From the NCBI RefSeq assembly GCF_011058215.1, contig NZ_JAALFG010000002.1, positions 310,001 through 374,000 of the forward strand: a stretch of DNA of 64,000 nucleotides, read 5' to 3'. The translations under genes were made by a program, and so were the position numbers. Under the pieces are notes generated by a model. The model was not told where the DNA came from. It made no database searches and was given only the letters and a program-made list of their open reading frames with translations. How positions within the stretch are numbered: the stretch's first letter is position 1; each line of letters begins with the position of its first letter. Shown one piece after another: positions 9,662 through 18,492 of this stretch. This DNA comes from Devosia aurantiaca. GTDB lineage: Bacteria > Pseudomonadota > Alphaproteobacteria > Rhizobiales > Devosiaceae.

Positions 9662-11783
9662 TGGACTGCGCCTTTGCCGCGCCGAAGCGCAGGAAATATC
9701 CAAGACCGCGCCCCGTCTGGTAGAGGGCGATGCCAAGGAAGCGGAGCGTGCCCCGGATGATGCCGATATTGACCTGGCGCGACCGCTGCCGCTGCTGCCA
9801 GTTGGATGAGTTGGCATAAAGAAGGTCGGCGATAAGGCGATAATCCTGTCCCTTTTCGGTCATGTAGCGGCAGCCGAGCACGCTGCCCTTGCCCTCGGTT
9901 GAGGTGGACTGGATGTAGACCGACAGCTCGTTATGACCGCGGGTGTCCGACAGCGGCGAAAACCGCACCTTTGCCGGCATGCTTCGCGTCAGGCCCACGG
10001 TGGAACCGACGCGAATGCCAATGCCGCCGCTCGAAACATTAGTAATCAGGCCCTTCTGCCAGGTGCCGTCTGCGCCTTGCACTTCGCAACGACGCTCGAC
10101 ATTGACGCGGCGGCTGGCGCGAATTTCGCGCCGCTCCGACACAACGCCCAGCGCGCAACCGGCCAGGATCAGGTTGAAGATATTCCAGCCGCCCACCACC
10201 ATGGTAACTTCGGCCTGGTAGGGCTCGGCGCCGATCTTGAAGACGGTCATCAGCACCGCAACGATCAGCAGCAGGAAGATGAGATAAAACGGCCGCGATA
10301 GCTCCGATAGGCGAGAGACGTCGACGTTCTCGTCCTTGGCCGTCACCTTGAAGGTCGGCTTAGTCGGATTGCGCGCCACCGAGACCAGCGCGCCGAAAAG
10401 GTGGACCGACTGGATGTATTCGTAGAGCTCGGAAATCCATGGCCAGCGCCAGCGCCCGAACAGCGAATTCTGCATGACCAGGTTCACCACCACATAGGTC
10501 AGCGTATAGGCCGCGAACTCGCCCCCGGAAGCTGTGAAGATCTGGAGATCGAAAAACAGGTAGCAGAACGGGGCGAGGAGAAAGATGATGCGCGGCAATG
10601 GAAACAGCCAGAACATCACCGAACTCATATAGGCCAGCCGCTGCACGAGCTTGAGGCCGGGCTTGAACAGCGGAAAGCTGAACAGCATGATCTGCATCAT
10701 GCCCTGCGCCCAGCGAGTACGCTGGCCGATAAAGCTCGAAAATGTCGCCGGCTGCAGCCCCGCTACCAGCGGCTTGTCGACATAGACCGAGTTCCAGCCG
10801 CGGCTATGGAGTTCAATCGCCGTTTCGCAATCCTCGGTAATCGACCGCCCGGCAAAGCCACCGGTGACCTGCAACGCCTCGCGCCGCAACAAAGCCGCCG
10901 AACCGCAGAAGAAGGCGGCATTCCAGCGATCCAGGCCCCGCTGGATGACGCCATAAAACATCTCGTTTTCCGAAGGCATCACCTCGAAGGTGCGCAGGTT
11001 CCGCTCTAGCGGATCGGGGTTGAGAAAGAAGTGCGGCGTCTGCACCAGGAAGAGCTTGGGGTCCTCGCCCATATAGGGCACCGTTTCCTGAAGGAAATCG
11101 CGCGCCGGGGCATGATCGGCGTCGAACACGGCGACGAATTCGCCGGTAGAATTGGCCAGCCCGTTGTTGAGATTGCCAGCCTTGGCATGCTCGTTGAGCG
11201 CGCGGGTCAGGTAGCGGCAGTCAAGCTCGGCGCAAAGCTGCTGCAGTTGCTCGTAGCGCTCTTGTGCCACCGCCGCGGTCTCGGGGTCAGAGTGGTTGCG
11301 CTTGGCCTCGGTGCCGCCATCGTCCAGAAGCCAGACGGTGAAGCGGTCTTCCGGATAGTCCATCGCCTTGGCCGCGGCCAGAGTGCCGGCGAGAAGGTCG
11401 TAATCCTCGTTATAGGTCGGGATATAGACGTCGACGAAGGGCACCGGCTGGTCTTTTGCCAGCCGCTTCGATGGCCGTGGCGGAATGGGATTGATGACCA
11501 CAAAGAGGCTGAGAAACAGCATCACGATGCAGTACATTTCGGCCAGATAGAGGATAAAGCCGAAGGTGAAATCGACCCACTGGTCGAGCGGCGGCAGGGT
11601 GCTCGTGGTGCGCCAATAAGCATAGCGCAAAACGATGATCGTGCCGAAGGTCAGCAACAGCAGCCGCCAATTGCCTTCGAGCCGCAGCGTCTTGATCACC
11701 GTCATCGCCAAAAGCAGCATGACCGCCATGACCAGATGTACCTGGACGCTCACTGGGATGGTGATCAGCAGGAAGATCGCCAC
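9654..11783 (-). CDS. bcsA: Cellulose synthase catalytic subunit (UDP-forming)
   Basis: 709 residues from a GTG at 11783. It is a GT2 membrane glycosyltransferase: N-terminal helices, then the catalytic core with DD (154-155, WLLDDGG), DAD (221-223), TED (316-318) and QRTRW (354-358), then four or so helices. A C-terminal PilZ domain has RRVNVERR near 570 and SSGGIGI, which makes the enzyme c-di-GMP-activated. It polymerises UDP-glucose and extrudes the chain. The open frame continues upstream to a TAG at 11835-11837. An AGGAGG at 11829-11834 points to a start 5 nt later, at codon ATC (11823-11825), which would add 14 residues beginning N-K-V-L-T. The second gene of the operon bcsN-A-B-Z-TPR. 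Confidence 0.96.
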   Translation of the reverse strand: MAIFLLITIPVSVQVHLVMAVMLLLAMTVIKTLRLEGNWRLLLLTFGTIIVLRYAYWRTTSTLPPLDQWVDFTFGFILYLAEMYCIVMLFLSLFVVINPIPPRPSKRLAKDQPVPFVDVYIPTYNEDYDLLAGTLAAAKAMDYPEDRFTVWLLDDGGTEAKRNHSDPETAAVAQERYEQLQQLCAELDCRYLTRALNEHAKAGNLNNGLANSTGEFVAVFDADHAPARDFLQETVPYMGEDPKLFLVQTPHFFLNPDPLERNLRTFEVMPSENEMFYGVIQRGLDRWNAAFFCGSAALLRREALQVTGGFAGRSITEDCETAIELHSRGWNSVYVDKPLVAGLQPATFSSFIGQRTRWAQGMMQIMLFSFPLFKPGLKLVQRLAYMSSVMFWLFPLPRIIFLLAPFCYLFFDLQIFTASGGEFAAYTLTYVVVNLVMQNSLFGRWRWPWISELYEYIQSVHLFGALVSVARNPTKPTFKVTAKDENVDVSRLSELSRPFYLIFLLLIVAVLMTVFKIGAEPYQAEVTMVVGGWNIFNLILAGCALGVVSERREIRASRRVNVERRCEVQGADGTWQKGLITNVSSGGIGIRVGSTVGLTRSMPAKVRFSPLSDTRGHNELSVYIQSTSTEGKGSVLGCRYMTEKGQDYRLIADLLYANSSNWQQRQRSRQVNIGIIRGTLRFLGIALYQTGRGLGYFLRFGAAKAQSNE

Positions 11784-11834
11784 GGAAATGACGAGCCAGG
11801 CGAGAATGGTCAGGACCTTATTGATTGTGGCCTC

Positions 11835-12793
11835 CTAATTCGCGCTGCTCGGCGGAGCCGGGACGATGACGGACGATGTTGCGGGCGGCCGCGGCACAAT
11901 GGGACCGCTCGGCGTCGTCGAGGATGAGCCGCTAGCCGGAGGCGGGGGAACAATCGGCGCGCCAGCCGCTGGTGTCGGAACGACCACTGCCGGTGTCGTT
12001 GTCACCGCAGGCGTGGCCACAGCGCGGACCGTCGCTGCGCGCGGTCGGGCGGCAGGAGCGGCGACCGGTGCCGCCGTCGGGATGACCTCGGCAAAGCCTC
12101 CCGCCCCGACCGGACGGATCGGCGCATTGATGGCGCCGATCGCCAGCGGCGCGCGTCCGGGCGGGAAGAGGCTGGCGTCGAGCCGTAGCTTGTACATCAC
12201 CTCGACCAGCTGCTGTTCGCTGGCGCCCTGCTGGCAAAGCTGCAGGCGAATGGTGACGGCGCCGCGGTCGATTGCCCCGGATGGCTTCAATGCCGGCGCA
12301 ATCCGCTGCCAGGCATAGATGCAGGTGTCGCCATTGCCCGGCTTGCCGATGGCATAGCCGAATGGACCATAGGCATTCTGGACAAAGAACGGCGACACGG
12401 CCATGCCCGTGTTGGGCCAAGCGGCCAGCGCCTCCTCGGTGAGGTTGACCTGGGTAAAGGGAATGTCCCGTAGCCCGGATTCACTGCCATCGCTGCCCTT
12501 GCCCGCAAACGAGATGACCGACATCTTGTTTTCGCCGGCCGTGCGGGCATTGGTGGCAGAAAAATGTCCTGGCGCACGGCGTTGGTGAAAGTCGTCGAGA
12601 CGACGCTGACGATAGCCGGACCACCCGGTGGCGGGATGATCACCGCACTCGAGGCGCGCACGAGCTGCGGTTCGCTCGGGGGCAATTCCTTGGTCGAGGC
12701 ACAGCCAGCCAGCACTGCGGCAACGGCGATCGCCGCAGCAGTTTTCGCCACGCGACTTTGCTTCCAAGAATCACTCAGCTTTCGACCGTGCAT
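11835..12793 (-). CDS. bcsN: Cellulose biosynthesis lipoprotein BcsN
   Basis: About 319 residues after repair of one missing T in the run at 12560-12564 (five As on the plus strand). The repaired junction reads VRQDIFFSATNARTAGENK. A lipoprotein signal ends in the lipobox LAGC-ASTKE. A middle domain holds conserved short strings (PGNGDTCIYAWQRIAP, AVTIRLQLCQQGASEQQLVEVMYKLRL). The last about 90 residues are a low-complexity Ala/Pro/Thr/Val tail. BcsN is found only in alphaproteobacterial type III cellulose operons, in front of bcsA as here; its role is poorly defined. The start may be the ATG at 12793 or a GTG at 12751 closer to the signal peptide. Confidence 0.82.
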
Positions 12794-12929
12794 ACGAGAC
12801 CGACCCCGGATATTGGCCTACTCTCTACAACCGGCCTTCTGCCTTTATTGGCGGCTTCAGAATACTTTAAGGCAAGTTAACCGAAACCTAATCGCCCTGG
12901 CATTTTGCAAACCACATTGCTCAGGGTGA

Positions 12930-13235
12930 CTACCTAGGCTGTTGACCATCCACAAAATTCACGCGGCTGCATCGGTCCTGCCGTGAGGGCAGGCCTGTTC
13001 CCCTGCCCGCGCGCTGCATAACAACGATCATGTTATGATAAGCGACGATGAGCCTGCCGATCTCCTTGGCCCGCGAAGGATGCTCGCGACCGAGATCGAT
13101 CAGAAACCGCGCCTCCGTCGAAAGCAGCGCTGCGACCTCATTCGGATTTTCGGTGATGCGAGACATCCAGCGCCACGCGCGCAGCCTCAGCACCGACTTC
13201 CGCAACCTTGCGTCGAGATCGTCTATCTCGTCCAC
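12930..13235 (-). CDS. Hypothetical protein
   Basis: 101 residues starting GTG at 13235 after AAAGAGGGGG. The sequence is helical and charged (DEIDDLDARLRKSVLRLRAW, LLSTEARFLIDLGREHPSRAKEIGRLIVAYHNMI) with no signal peptide. I do not recognise it. It lies upstream of the cellulose operon on the same strand, separated by 136 bp, and diverges from rlmB. Confidence 0.5.
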   Translation of the reverse strand: MDEIDDLDARLRKSVLRLRAWRWMSRITENPNEVAALLSTEARFLIDLGREHPSRAKEIGRLIVAYHNMIVVMQRAGRGTGLPSRQDRCSRVNFVDGQQPR

Positions 13236-13371
13236 CAGAGCCCCCTCTTTACTCCCGGGAGTGCAACGGCGTTTGGATGACCCAGTTTCGGGCAGGTTGA
13301 AGGCGTGGTTTGCAGAGAGTAAAGGCGCGGGACTGCTTGCGGATCGAAGCGGTTAGCGCTACCGCTCGGCC

Positions 13372-14127
13372 ATGAGCTTCAACAAGTTTCCGCCCAAGCC
13401 AAAATACGATCCCGATACCGGTCCGGTATACCTTTATGGCATCCACACGGTGCGTGCCGCGCTAGACAATCGCGGCCGCATCAAGAAGGCCCTGCTAGCA
13501 ACGCCAAACGCCCTGAACCGGCTTAAAGAACTGGGCGAAATCGGCAACGTCAAAGTTACCGAAACGACGCCCAAGGAGCTCGATCGCCTGCTCGGGGGCG
13601 AAGCCGTGCACCAAGGCGTGGCGCTCGAGGTCGATCCGGTGAGCCGCTTTGGCCTCGACGATATCGAAAATCCCAAGCTCGTCGTCGTGCTCGACCAGCT
13701 GACCGATCCGCACAATGTCGGCGCAATCCTGCGCACTGCATGCGCCTTCGGCGCTGATGCGGTGATCACCACGGCCCGCCATTCGCCCCGCGAAACCGGC
13801 GTCATGGCAAAGGCCGCCTCGGGCGCGCTCGACCTCGTGCCGATGATCGAAGTGCGCAATCTCGGCGACGCGCTGGAAAAGCTCAAGGCGCGCGGCATGA
13901 CCGTCCTCGGCTTTGATTCCGAAGCCGAAACCACCCTCCGCCCGCGCACCGACTCGACCCCCATGGCCGTCGTCATGGGCGCCGAAGGCAAGGGCCTGCG
14001 CCAGCGCACCCGCGAACTCTGCGACGAGATGGTCAGGCTCGACATGCCCGGCCCGATCAAGTCTCTCAATGTTTCCAACGCCGCTGCCATCGCGCTCTTC
14101 GCGGCAACAGCCGGGCGCCAGTCATGA
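13372..14127 (+). CDS. rlmB: 23S rRNA (guanosine-2'-O)-methyltransferase RlmB
   Basis: 251-residue SpoU/TrmH-family enzyme. The N-terminal L30e-like substrate-binding domain (about 18-90) starts with YLYGIHTVRAAL. The SPOUT domain carries motif 1 (LDQLTDPHNVGAILRTA), motif 2 (VVMGAEGKGL) and motif 3 (IKSLNVSNAAAIALF). RlmB methylates the ribose of G2251 in the peptidyl-transferase P-loop using SAM. In many relatives rlmB lies next to the tRNA-Tyr/Gly/Trp and secE-nusG group; here about 10 kb with the omptin and cellulose genes lies between. Confidence 0.93.
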   Translation: MSFNKFPPKPKYDPDTGPVYLYGIHTVRAALDNRGRIKKALLATPNALNRLKELGEIGNVKVTETTPKELDRLLGGEAVHQGVALEVDPVSRFGLDDIENPKLVVVLDQLTDPHNVGAILRTACAFGADAVITTARHSPRETGVMAKAASGALDLVPMIEVRNLGDALEKLKARGMTVLGFDSEAETTLRPRTDSTPMAVVMGAEGKGLRQRTRELCDEMVRLDMPGPIKSLNVSNAAAIALFAATAGRQS

Positions 14128-14513
14128 GCACGTTCGAGCCCTTCGCCATGGCCCTCCGCCTGTCCGGCGTCACCCTGCCTCAGGCCGAACTCGACATTGC
14201 GCTGAAGCAACTCAGCATTCGCTACGAGCCCGAAGACGCCGACAACAGCTTTTATGCCCAGATCGACGTCTCCGCCGATAACCCGGTCCGCGCCATCCTC
14301 GAAATCGCCGACCGCTCCGGCGCGACCATTGCCGCCATGCTGGCCGATCGTCGCATCGGCCGCGCCGTGCTCGACATTGCTTTCGATTACCCGGCCGAAG
14401 GCGAATCCATGTCGGCGCGCCTCCCCGCCCATGCCGCCGCCGCGATCGCGCAGTACGGCATCGACCTCGAATTTTCCGTTTATCTTACCGATGTCGAGGA
14501 CGACGAGGAATGA
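14124..14513 (+). CDS. Hypothetical protein
   Basis: 129 residues, mixed alpha/beta, acidic C-terminus (YLTDVEDDEE). No recognised domain, signal or membrane helix. It overlaps the rlmB stop by ATGA and the next gene by ATGA, so the three are probably cotranscribed. Confidence 0.65.
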   Translation: MSTFEPFAMALRLSGVTLPQAELDIALKQLSIRYEPEDADNSFYAQIDVSADNPVRAILEIADRSGATIAAMLADRRIGRAVLDIAFDYPAEGESMSARLPAHAAAAIAQYGIDLEFSVYLTDVEDDEE

Positions 14514-15760
14514 GCGAGCCGCTGCGCAATTGGGCCGGCAACATCACCTTCACTCCGGCTAGGATCGCACGGCCGCGCAGCGTGGCTGAGTTGCAGGACA
14601 TCGTCCGCGGCGCCACCAAGATCCGCGTCCTCGGCTCTGGCCACTCCTTCAACCGCATCGCCGATACTGACGACACTCTCGTCTCGCTAACGAACCTCGA
14701 GCGCGTCATCCGCATCGACCGCGCGGCGCACACCGTCACCGTCGATGGCGGCGCCACCTATGCCGACATCGCTGCGGCTCTGCACGAAGCCGGATATGCG
14801 CTGGGCAACGTCGCCTCCCTGCCCCACATCACCGTGGTCGGTGCGGTCTGCACGGCGACGCATGGCTCGGGCGATGCCAACCAGAACCTTGCCGCCTCCG
14901 TGATCGCGCTGAAGCTCGTCACGGCCTCGGGCGAGATCGTGTCCTACCGCCGCGGCGATGACGACTTCGACGGCGTTGTCGTCAGCCTCGGTGCCCTCGG
15001 CGTCGTTTCGGAAATCACGCTCGAGCTGATCCCCACCTTCGACATCCGCCAGAACGTTTATCTCGACCTGCCCGTCGCCGCGATCGAAACCCATTTCGAC
15101 GCGCTGATGTCGCGCGCCTATAGCGTCAGCCTCTTTACCCGCTGGCAGGGCGAAATTATCGACCAGGTCTGGGTTAAGGCGCTGGGCTCAGGCGACGAAC
15201 CATCGGCGGAGCTTCTCGGTGCCCGCGCTGCTGATCGGGCTTTCCACCCCATCCCCGATTTCGACGGCAGCACCAGCACTGTGCAGCTGGGCGTCGTCGG
15301 CCCCTGGTATCAGCGCCTTTTTCACTTTCCTATCGAGCAGAAAGCCTCGGCCGGCGCCGAGATCCAGTCCGAATGCTTCGTCGCCCGCGAGGACGCAAAG
15401 GCTGCCTTTAAGGCCCTCCACGCGGCGCAGGACCAGTTTTCCGGCGCCCTCTTCATCTCCGAAGTCCGTTCCGTTGCAGCCGACCAGTTCTGGCTCAGCA
15501 CGGCCTATGGTCAGGACACGATCGGCTTTCACTTCACCTGGAAGCCGGAATGGGAAGCCACCATTGCCGCCGTCAAGGCAGTCGAACAGGCCCTTGCCCC
15601 ATTCCGTCCGCGCCCGCATTGGGCCAAGGTCTTCACCATCGAAGCTGATGCAATCCGCGCGCTTTATCCCAGGCACGCAGACTTCGTGGCTCTGGCGAAC
15701 CGGCTCGATCCGGACGGCAAGTTCCGCAATCCGATGATCGAGCAGGTCCTCTTCCGCTAG
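14510..15760 (+). CDS. FAD-binding alditol/xylitol oxidase-like protein
   Basis: 416 residues of the vanillyl-alcohol-oxidase superfamily. The N-terminal FAD-binding half has VLGSGHSFNRIADT, where the histidine matches the covalent FAD attachment site of AldO-type alditol oxidases, and THGSGDANQNLA. The C-terminal ALO-type cap ends with HPRHADFVAL-like and RLDPDGKFRNPMI. Family members oxidise sugar alcohols or aldonolactones with O2. The closest functional label by motif is alditol or xylitol oxidase. It lacks a signal peptide, so it is cytoplasmic. It is coupled to the preceding gene by an ATGA overlap. Confidence 0.82.
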   Translation: MSEPLRNWAGNITFTPARIARPRSVAELQDIVRGATKIRVLGSGHSFNRIADTDDTLVSLTNLERVIRIDRAAHTVTVDGGATYADIAAALHEAGYALGNVASLPHITVVGAVCTATHGSGDANQNLAASVIALKLVTASGEIVSYRRGDDDFDGVVVSLGALGVVSEITLELIPTFDIRQNVYLDLPVAAIETHFDALMSRAYSVSLFTRWQGEIIDQVWVKALGSGDEPSAELLGARAADRAFHPIPDFDGSTSTVQLGVVGPWYQRLFHFPIEQKASAGAEIQSECFVAREDAKAAFKALHAAQDQFSGALFISEVRSVAADQFWLSTAYGQDTIGFHFTWKPEWEATIAAVKAVEQALAPFRPRPHWAKVFTIEADAIRALYPRHADFVALANRLDPDGKFRNPMIEQVLFR

Positions 15761-15761
15761 C

Positions 15762-16184
15762 TCAGCCGGCGTAGGCCACCTCGACGTCGAGCACCCAGGT
15801 CACCCCGAACCGGTCCTTGACCATGCCGTAGAGCGGCGACCAGCCGGCCGGACCGATCGGCTCGACAACCGTCGAACCCTCGACCAGCTTGTCCCAGTAG
15901 CCCTGGATTTCAGCGGCATCCTGGCCGCGCACCGAAACAAAGAACGGGATCGTGCCCGGCGACCAGTCCCGCTCCGGCTGCACGTCATAGGCCATGACGT
16001 GGAAGCCGGCGTCGGACAACACCTGCCCCCAGGTGATCAACTCGTTTTCGGCCGGGCTCTTCGCGCGCTGCGCCTGCTCATAGGTGAATAGGCTGACTTC
16101 GCCGCCGAAGACGGACCGGTAATAGCTCAAAGCCTCGCGAGCCTGGCCGCGAAAGTTGAGGTGCGTGGTGGTGGTGATGGCCAT
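15762..16184 (-). CDS. VOC-family (PhnB-like) protein
   Basis: 140 residues, two beta-alpha-beta-beta-beta units of the vicinal oxygen chelate fold, opening with HLNFRGQAREALSYYRSVFGGEV and containing GWSPLYGMVKDRFGVTWVLDV. It resembles the PhnB/3-demethylubiquinone-methyltransferase-like subgroup of unknown substrate. AGGAG 8 nt before the ATG at 16184 fixes the start. A WYL regulator gene starts 75 bp away in the opposite direction and probably controls it. Confidence 0.85.
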   Translation of the reverse strand: MAITTTTHLNFRGQAREALSYYRSVFGGEVSLFTYEQAQRAKSPAENELITWGQVLSDAGFHVMAYDVQPERDWSPGTIPFFVSVRGQDAAEIQGYWDKLVEGSTVVEPIGPAGWSPLYGMVKDRFGVTWVLDVEVAYAG

Positions 16185-16258
16185 GTGGGATGCTCCTGTT
16201 GGCGCCGGTGATGCATCTGGTATAAACCTCCCCAACTGCCAGTTTCCGACAGTTGGAC

Positions 16259-16977
16259 ATGTCCCGCTCCGATCGCCTGTTCCGCCTGCTGCAAGCCATG
16301 CGCATGATGGCTCCACCCATCACCGCGTCGCGCCTTGCCGCGGAGATGGATGTCTCCTTGCGTTCGCTGTATCGCGACATCGAGAGCCTGCGCGCGGCCG
16401 GCGCCCGCATCGAAGGCGAACGCGGCTATGGCTATCGGCTTGTTGAAGACTATGCGCTGCCGCCGCAAACCTTCGATCGCACCGAGATCGAGGCCATCGC
16501 ACTGGGCCTTGCCGAAGTCAGCCATATGGGCGATCCGGCACTCGCCAAGGCCGCTGCTTCCGTTCTGGCAAAGGTAGCGGCTACGTTACCGGACGGTCGA
16601 GAGCAGCAGCTGTTTCATGCCATTTCCCAAGTCTACCGGCCCGATGCCCGCTACACCGAAATCGGCAATGTCGAAGCGGTTCGCGAGGCGTGCTGGAAGA
16701 GCAGGCGCTCGACATCCACTATGAGGACAAGGGCGGCGCTTGGAGCGAACGCCGCATCCTGCCGCTCGCCATCGTCTACACCGACCGCGTCCTGACCGCC
16801 CTGGCCTGGTGTTGCCTCCGCAACGACTTCCGCATGTTCCACCTGGCGCGGATCAGTGCTCTCTCCAGCACCGGCGAAAGCTTTCGCCCACGTCGGGCTA
16901 CGCTGCTGCGCGACTATCTGGCGCGTCTTGGCGAAGAAGCCGCTACCGCCCCTCGAGCACGTCCGCCTGCGCCGTGA
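16259..16977 (+). CDS. YafY-like HTH/WYL transcriptional regulator
   Basis: About 239 residues once a missing base near 16690 is restored; the junction should read VREAVLEEQALDIHY. The N-terminal winged HTH (residues 1-60, SDRLFRLLQAM...LYRDIESLRAAGARIEGERGYGYRL) is typical of the DeoR-like WYL group. The C-terminal WYL-type domain has DIHYEDKGGAWSERRILPLAIVY and a basic end. It is divergent from the VOC gene. Its 3' end overlaps the 3' end of the convergent deacetylase gene by about 35 bp. Confidence 0.82.
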
Positions 16978-17811
16978 TCACGTCGCGGTCGAATAGACCC
17001 AAGTTCTTGGGCGCGAGCCGGACGACCGAATAGCCACGCGCCTCAAGCTCGGCCAAAAAGCCCGGCAACATGTCGACCGTGCGCTGATGAATGTCGTGGA
17101 AGAGGATGATGCCGCTGCCACGGGCATCGAGCCGATCCAGCGTTCGCGCCGCCACGGTCTCGGGGCTGTCTTTGTAATAGTCCTTGCTGTCGATATCGAC
17201 ATCGAGGACCACGATATTGCCGGTGAGAAGGTTGGTGCGCAAAAGCCGGTCTGCGACAGGTAGGGGAAGCGGAAAAAGGGCGAGAGCGCCTGCCCGGCGC
17301 CACCCAAAGCGTCGGCCACGGCCTGTTCGCCGCGTGCAATCTCGTTCAGCGCTTCCTGGCGGCTGACGGTGTTGAGATCGATATGATCATAGGTATGGCT
17401 GCCGACCGTATGGCCGCGCTCCGCGACCTCGCGAGCAAGCTTCGGATTGGCCTTGGCGGCCGAGCCCAGCATCAGGAAGGTTGCCTTGACGCCGTACTCT
17501 TCCAACGTGTCGAGGATGGCCGGCGTCTTGCCAGCGCGCGGCCCGTCATCGAAGGTCAGGATCACCTCGCGAGGGCGAAGGATGATCTCGGACGTGGAGG
17601 CCACCGCCAGTGTACGCCCGGCCGAGGCGCCGGTGGAAGGTATGTGACGGGGCATGGCCGACATATTTGCGTCAAGCCGCAGCTCAGCACCGCTGTCGTG
17701 ATAGGACATGAGACTGGGAGACGCCGTGTCCGTTGGACTTACAGGCCTCGAGCAGCCGGTCACCGTTGCCGCCAAAACGCCGGCAAGAAGAAGCGTACGC
17801 AACAACCGCAC
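16943..17811 (-). CDS. Lipoprotein polysaccharide deacetylase (NodB domain, CE4)
   Basis: About 289 residues after one base is restored near 17255, giving FPYLSADRLLRTNLL. The signal carries a lipobox (TVTGC). CE4 motifs are in order: TFDDGP (motif 1, catalytic base and metal Asp), SHTYDH (metal His pair), RFPY, DVDIDSKDY and ILFHDIH. These enzymes remove N- or O-acetyl groups from chitin-like, peptidoglycan or exopolysaccharide substrates. The lipobox places it on a cell-envelope membrane face. The substrate cannot be told from sequence. Confidence 0.85.
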
Positions 17812-17891
17812 AACAGCACCCGAAACACATCAACAACTGTGCTCGACTATTTACGGTTGTGGTTAATATTCCGCTCCCGATCGGTTAAGAA

Positions 17892-18362
17892 CTACTTACC
17901 CGCTGCGGCGATAGCCTTTCGACCGAGAGTGTCGAGAGCGGCAAGGAAGGCCGAGCGGTCGGCAGGTCGATAGCCTGAATTAAAGCCGCTGATCTCGCCG
18001 GTTTCGCGCAGGTGTTGCTTGAGGTCACGCATCGCCAAGGCCATTCCGATCGAGGCCGGCGTAAACGGCTTGCCGGTGAAACCCAGCACATGGCAGCCCT
18101 TGTCGATTGCCCGGCTCGCCAGCGGAATGTCGGCGGTTAGAACTATGTCGTTGGGCTGCGCCTCATCAACGATCCAGTCGTCCGCAGCATCAGCACCCGC
18201 CGGCACCACCACAACCTTGACCATCGGATCGCGCGACGGCCGCACCCCGCCATTGCTGACAAAGACGACAACCAAACCAAGCCGCTCCGCCACCCGCTTG
18301 GCTTCGTCCTTCACGGGACAGGCATCGGCATCGACAAAGATGGTGGGACGCATTTCGCTCAT
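17892..18362 (-). CDS. UPF0178 (YaiI/YqxD) family protein
   Basis: 156 residues. The family pattern is complete: IFVDADACPVKDEA at the N-terminus, PxGADAADDWI, NDIVLTADIPLA and the C-terminal SAFLAALD. The fold resembles PIN/NYN nucleases with conserved acidic residues, but no activity has been established as far as I know. Normal family length. Confidence 0.93.
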   Translation of the reverse strand: MSEMRPTIFVDADACPVKDEAKRVAERLGLVVVFVSNGGVRPSRDPMVKVVVVPAGADAADDWIVDEAQPNDIVLTADIPLASRAIDKGCHVLGFTGKPFTPASIGMALAMRDLKQHLRETGEISGFNSGYRPADRSAFLAALDTLGRKAIAAAGK

Positions 18363-18371
18363 TCAATGAAT

Positions 18372-18489
18372 GACCCCCACCCGGCCTCCCCGTTAGTCGG
18401 GGGAGGAGCACCGCTGGTGGAGGTCGAAGACCCGAAGCTAACTCGATGCCGCTCCTCCCCCGCCTTACGGGGGAGGCCGGGTGGGGGTC
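18372..18489. repeat. REP-like composite palindrome
   Basis: Two perfect 20-bp inverted arms, 18372-18391 and 18470-18489, bracket about 78 bp. Each arm is also half of a smaller hairpin (CTCCCCGTTAGTCGGGGGAG at 18386-18405 and a C5/G5 hairpin at about 18452-18475). The layout is that of a bacterial interspersed palindromic element lying between two same-strand genes. It could also slow or end transcription from frmA. Confidence 0.75.
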
Positions 18490-18492
18490 GCC

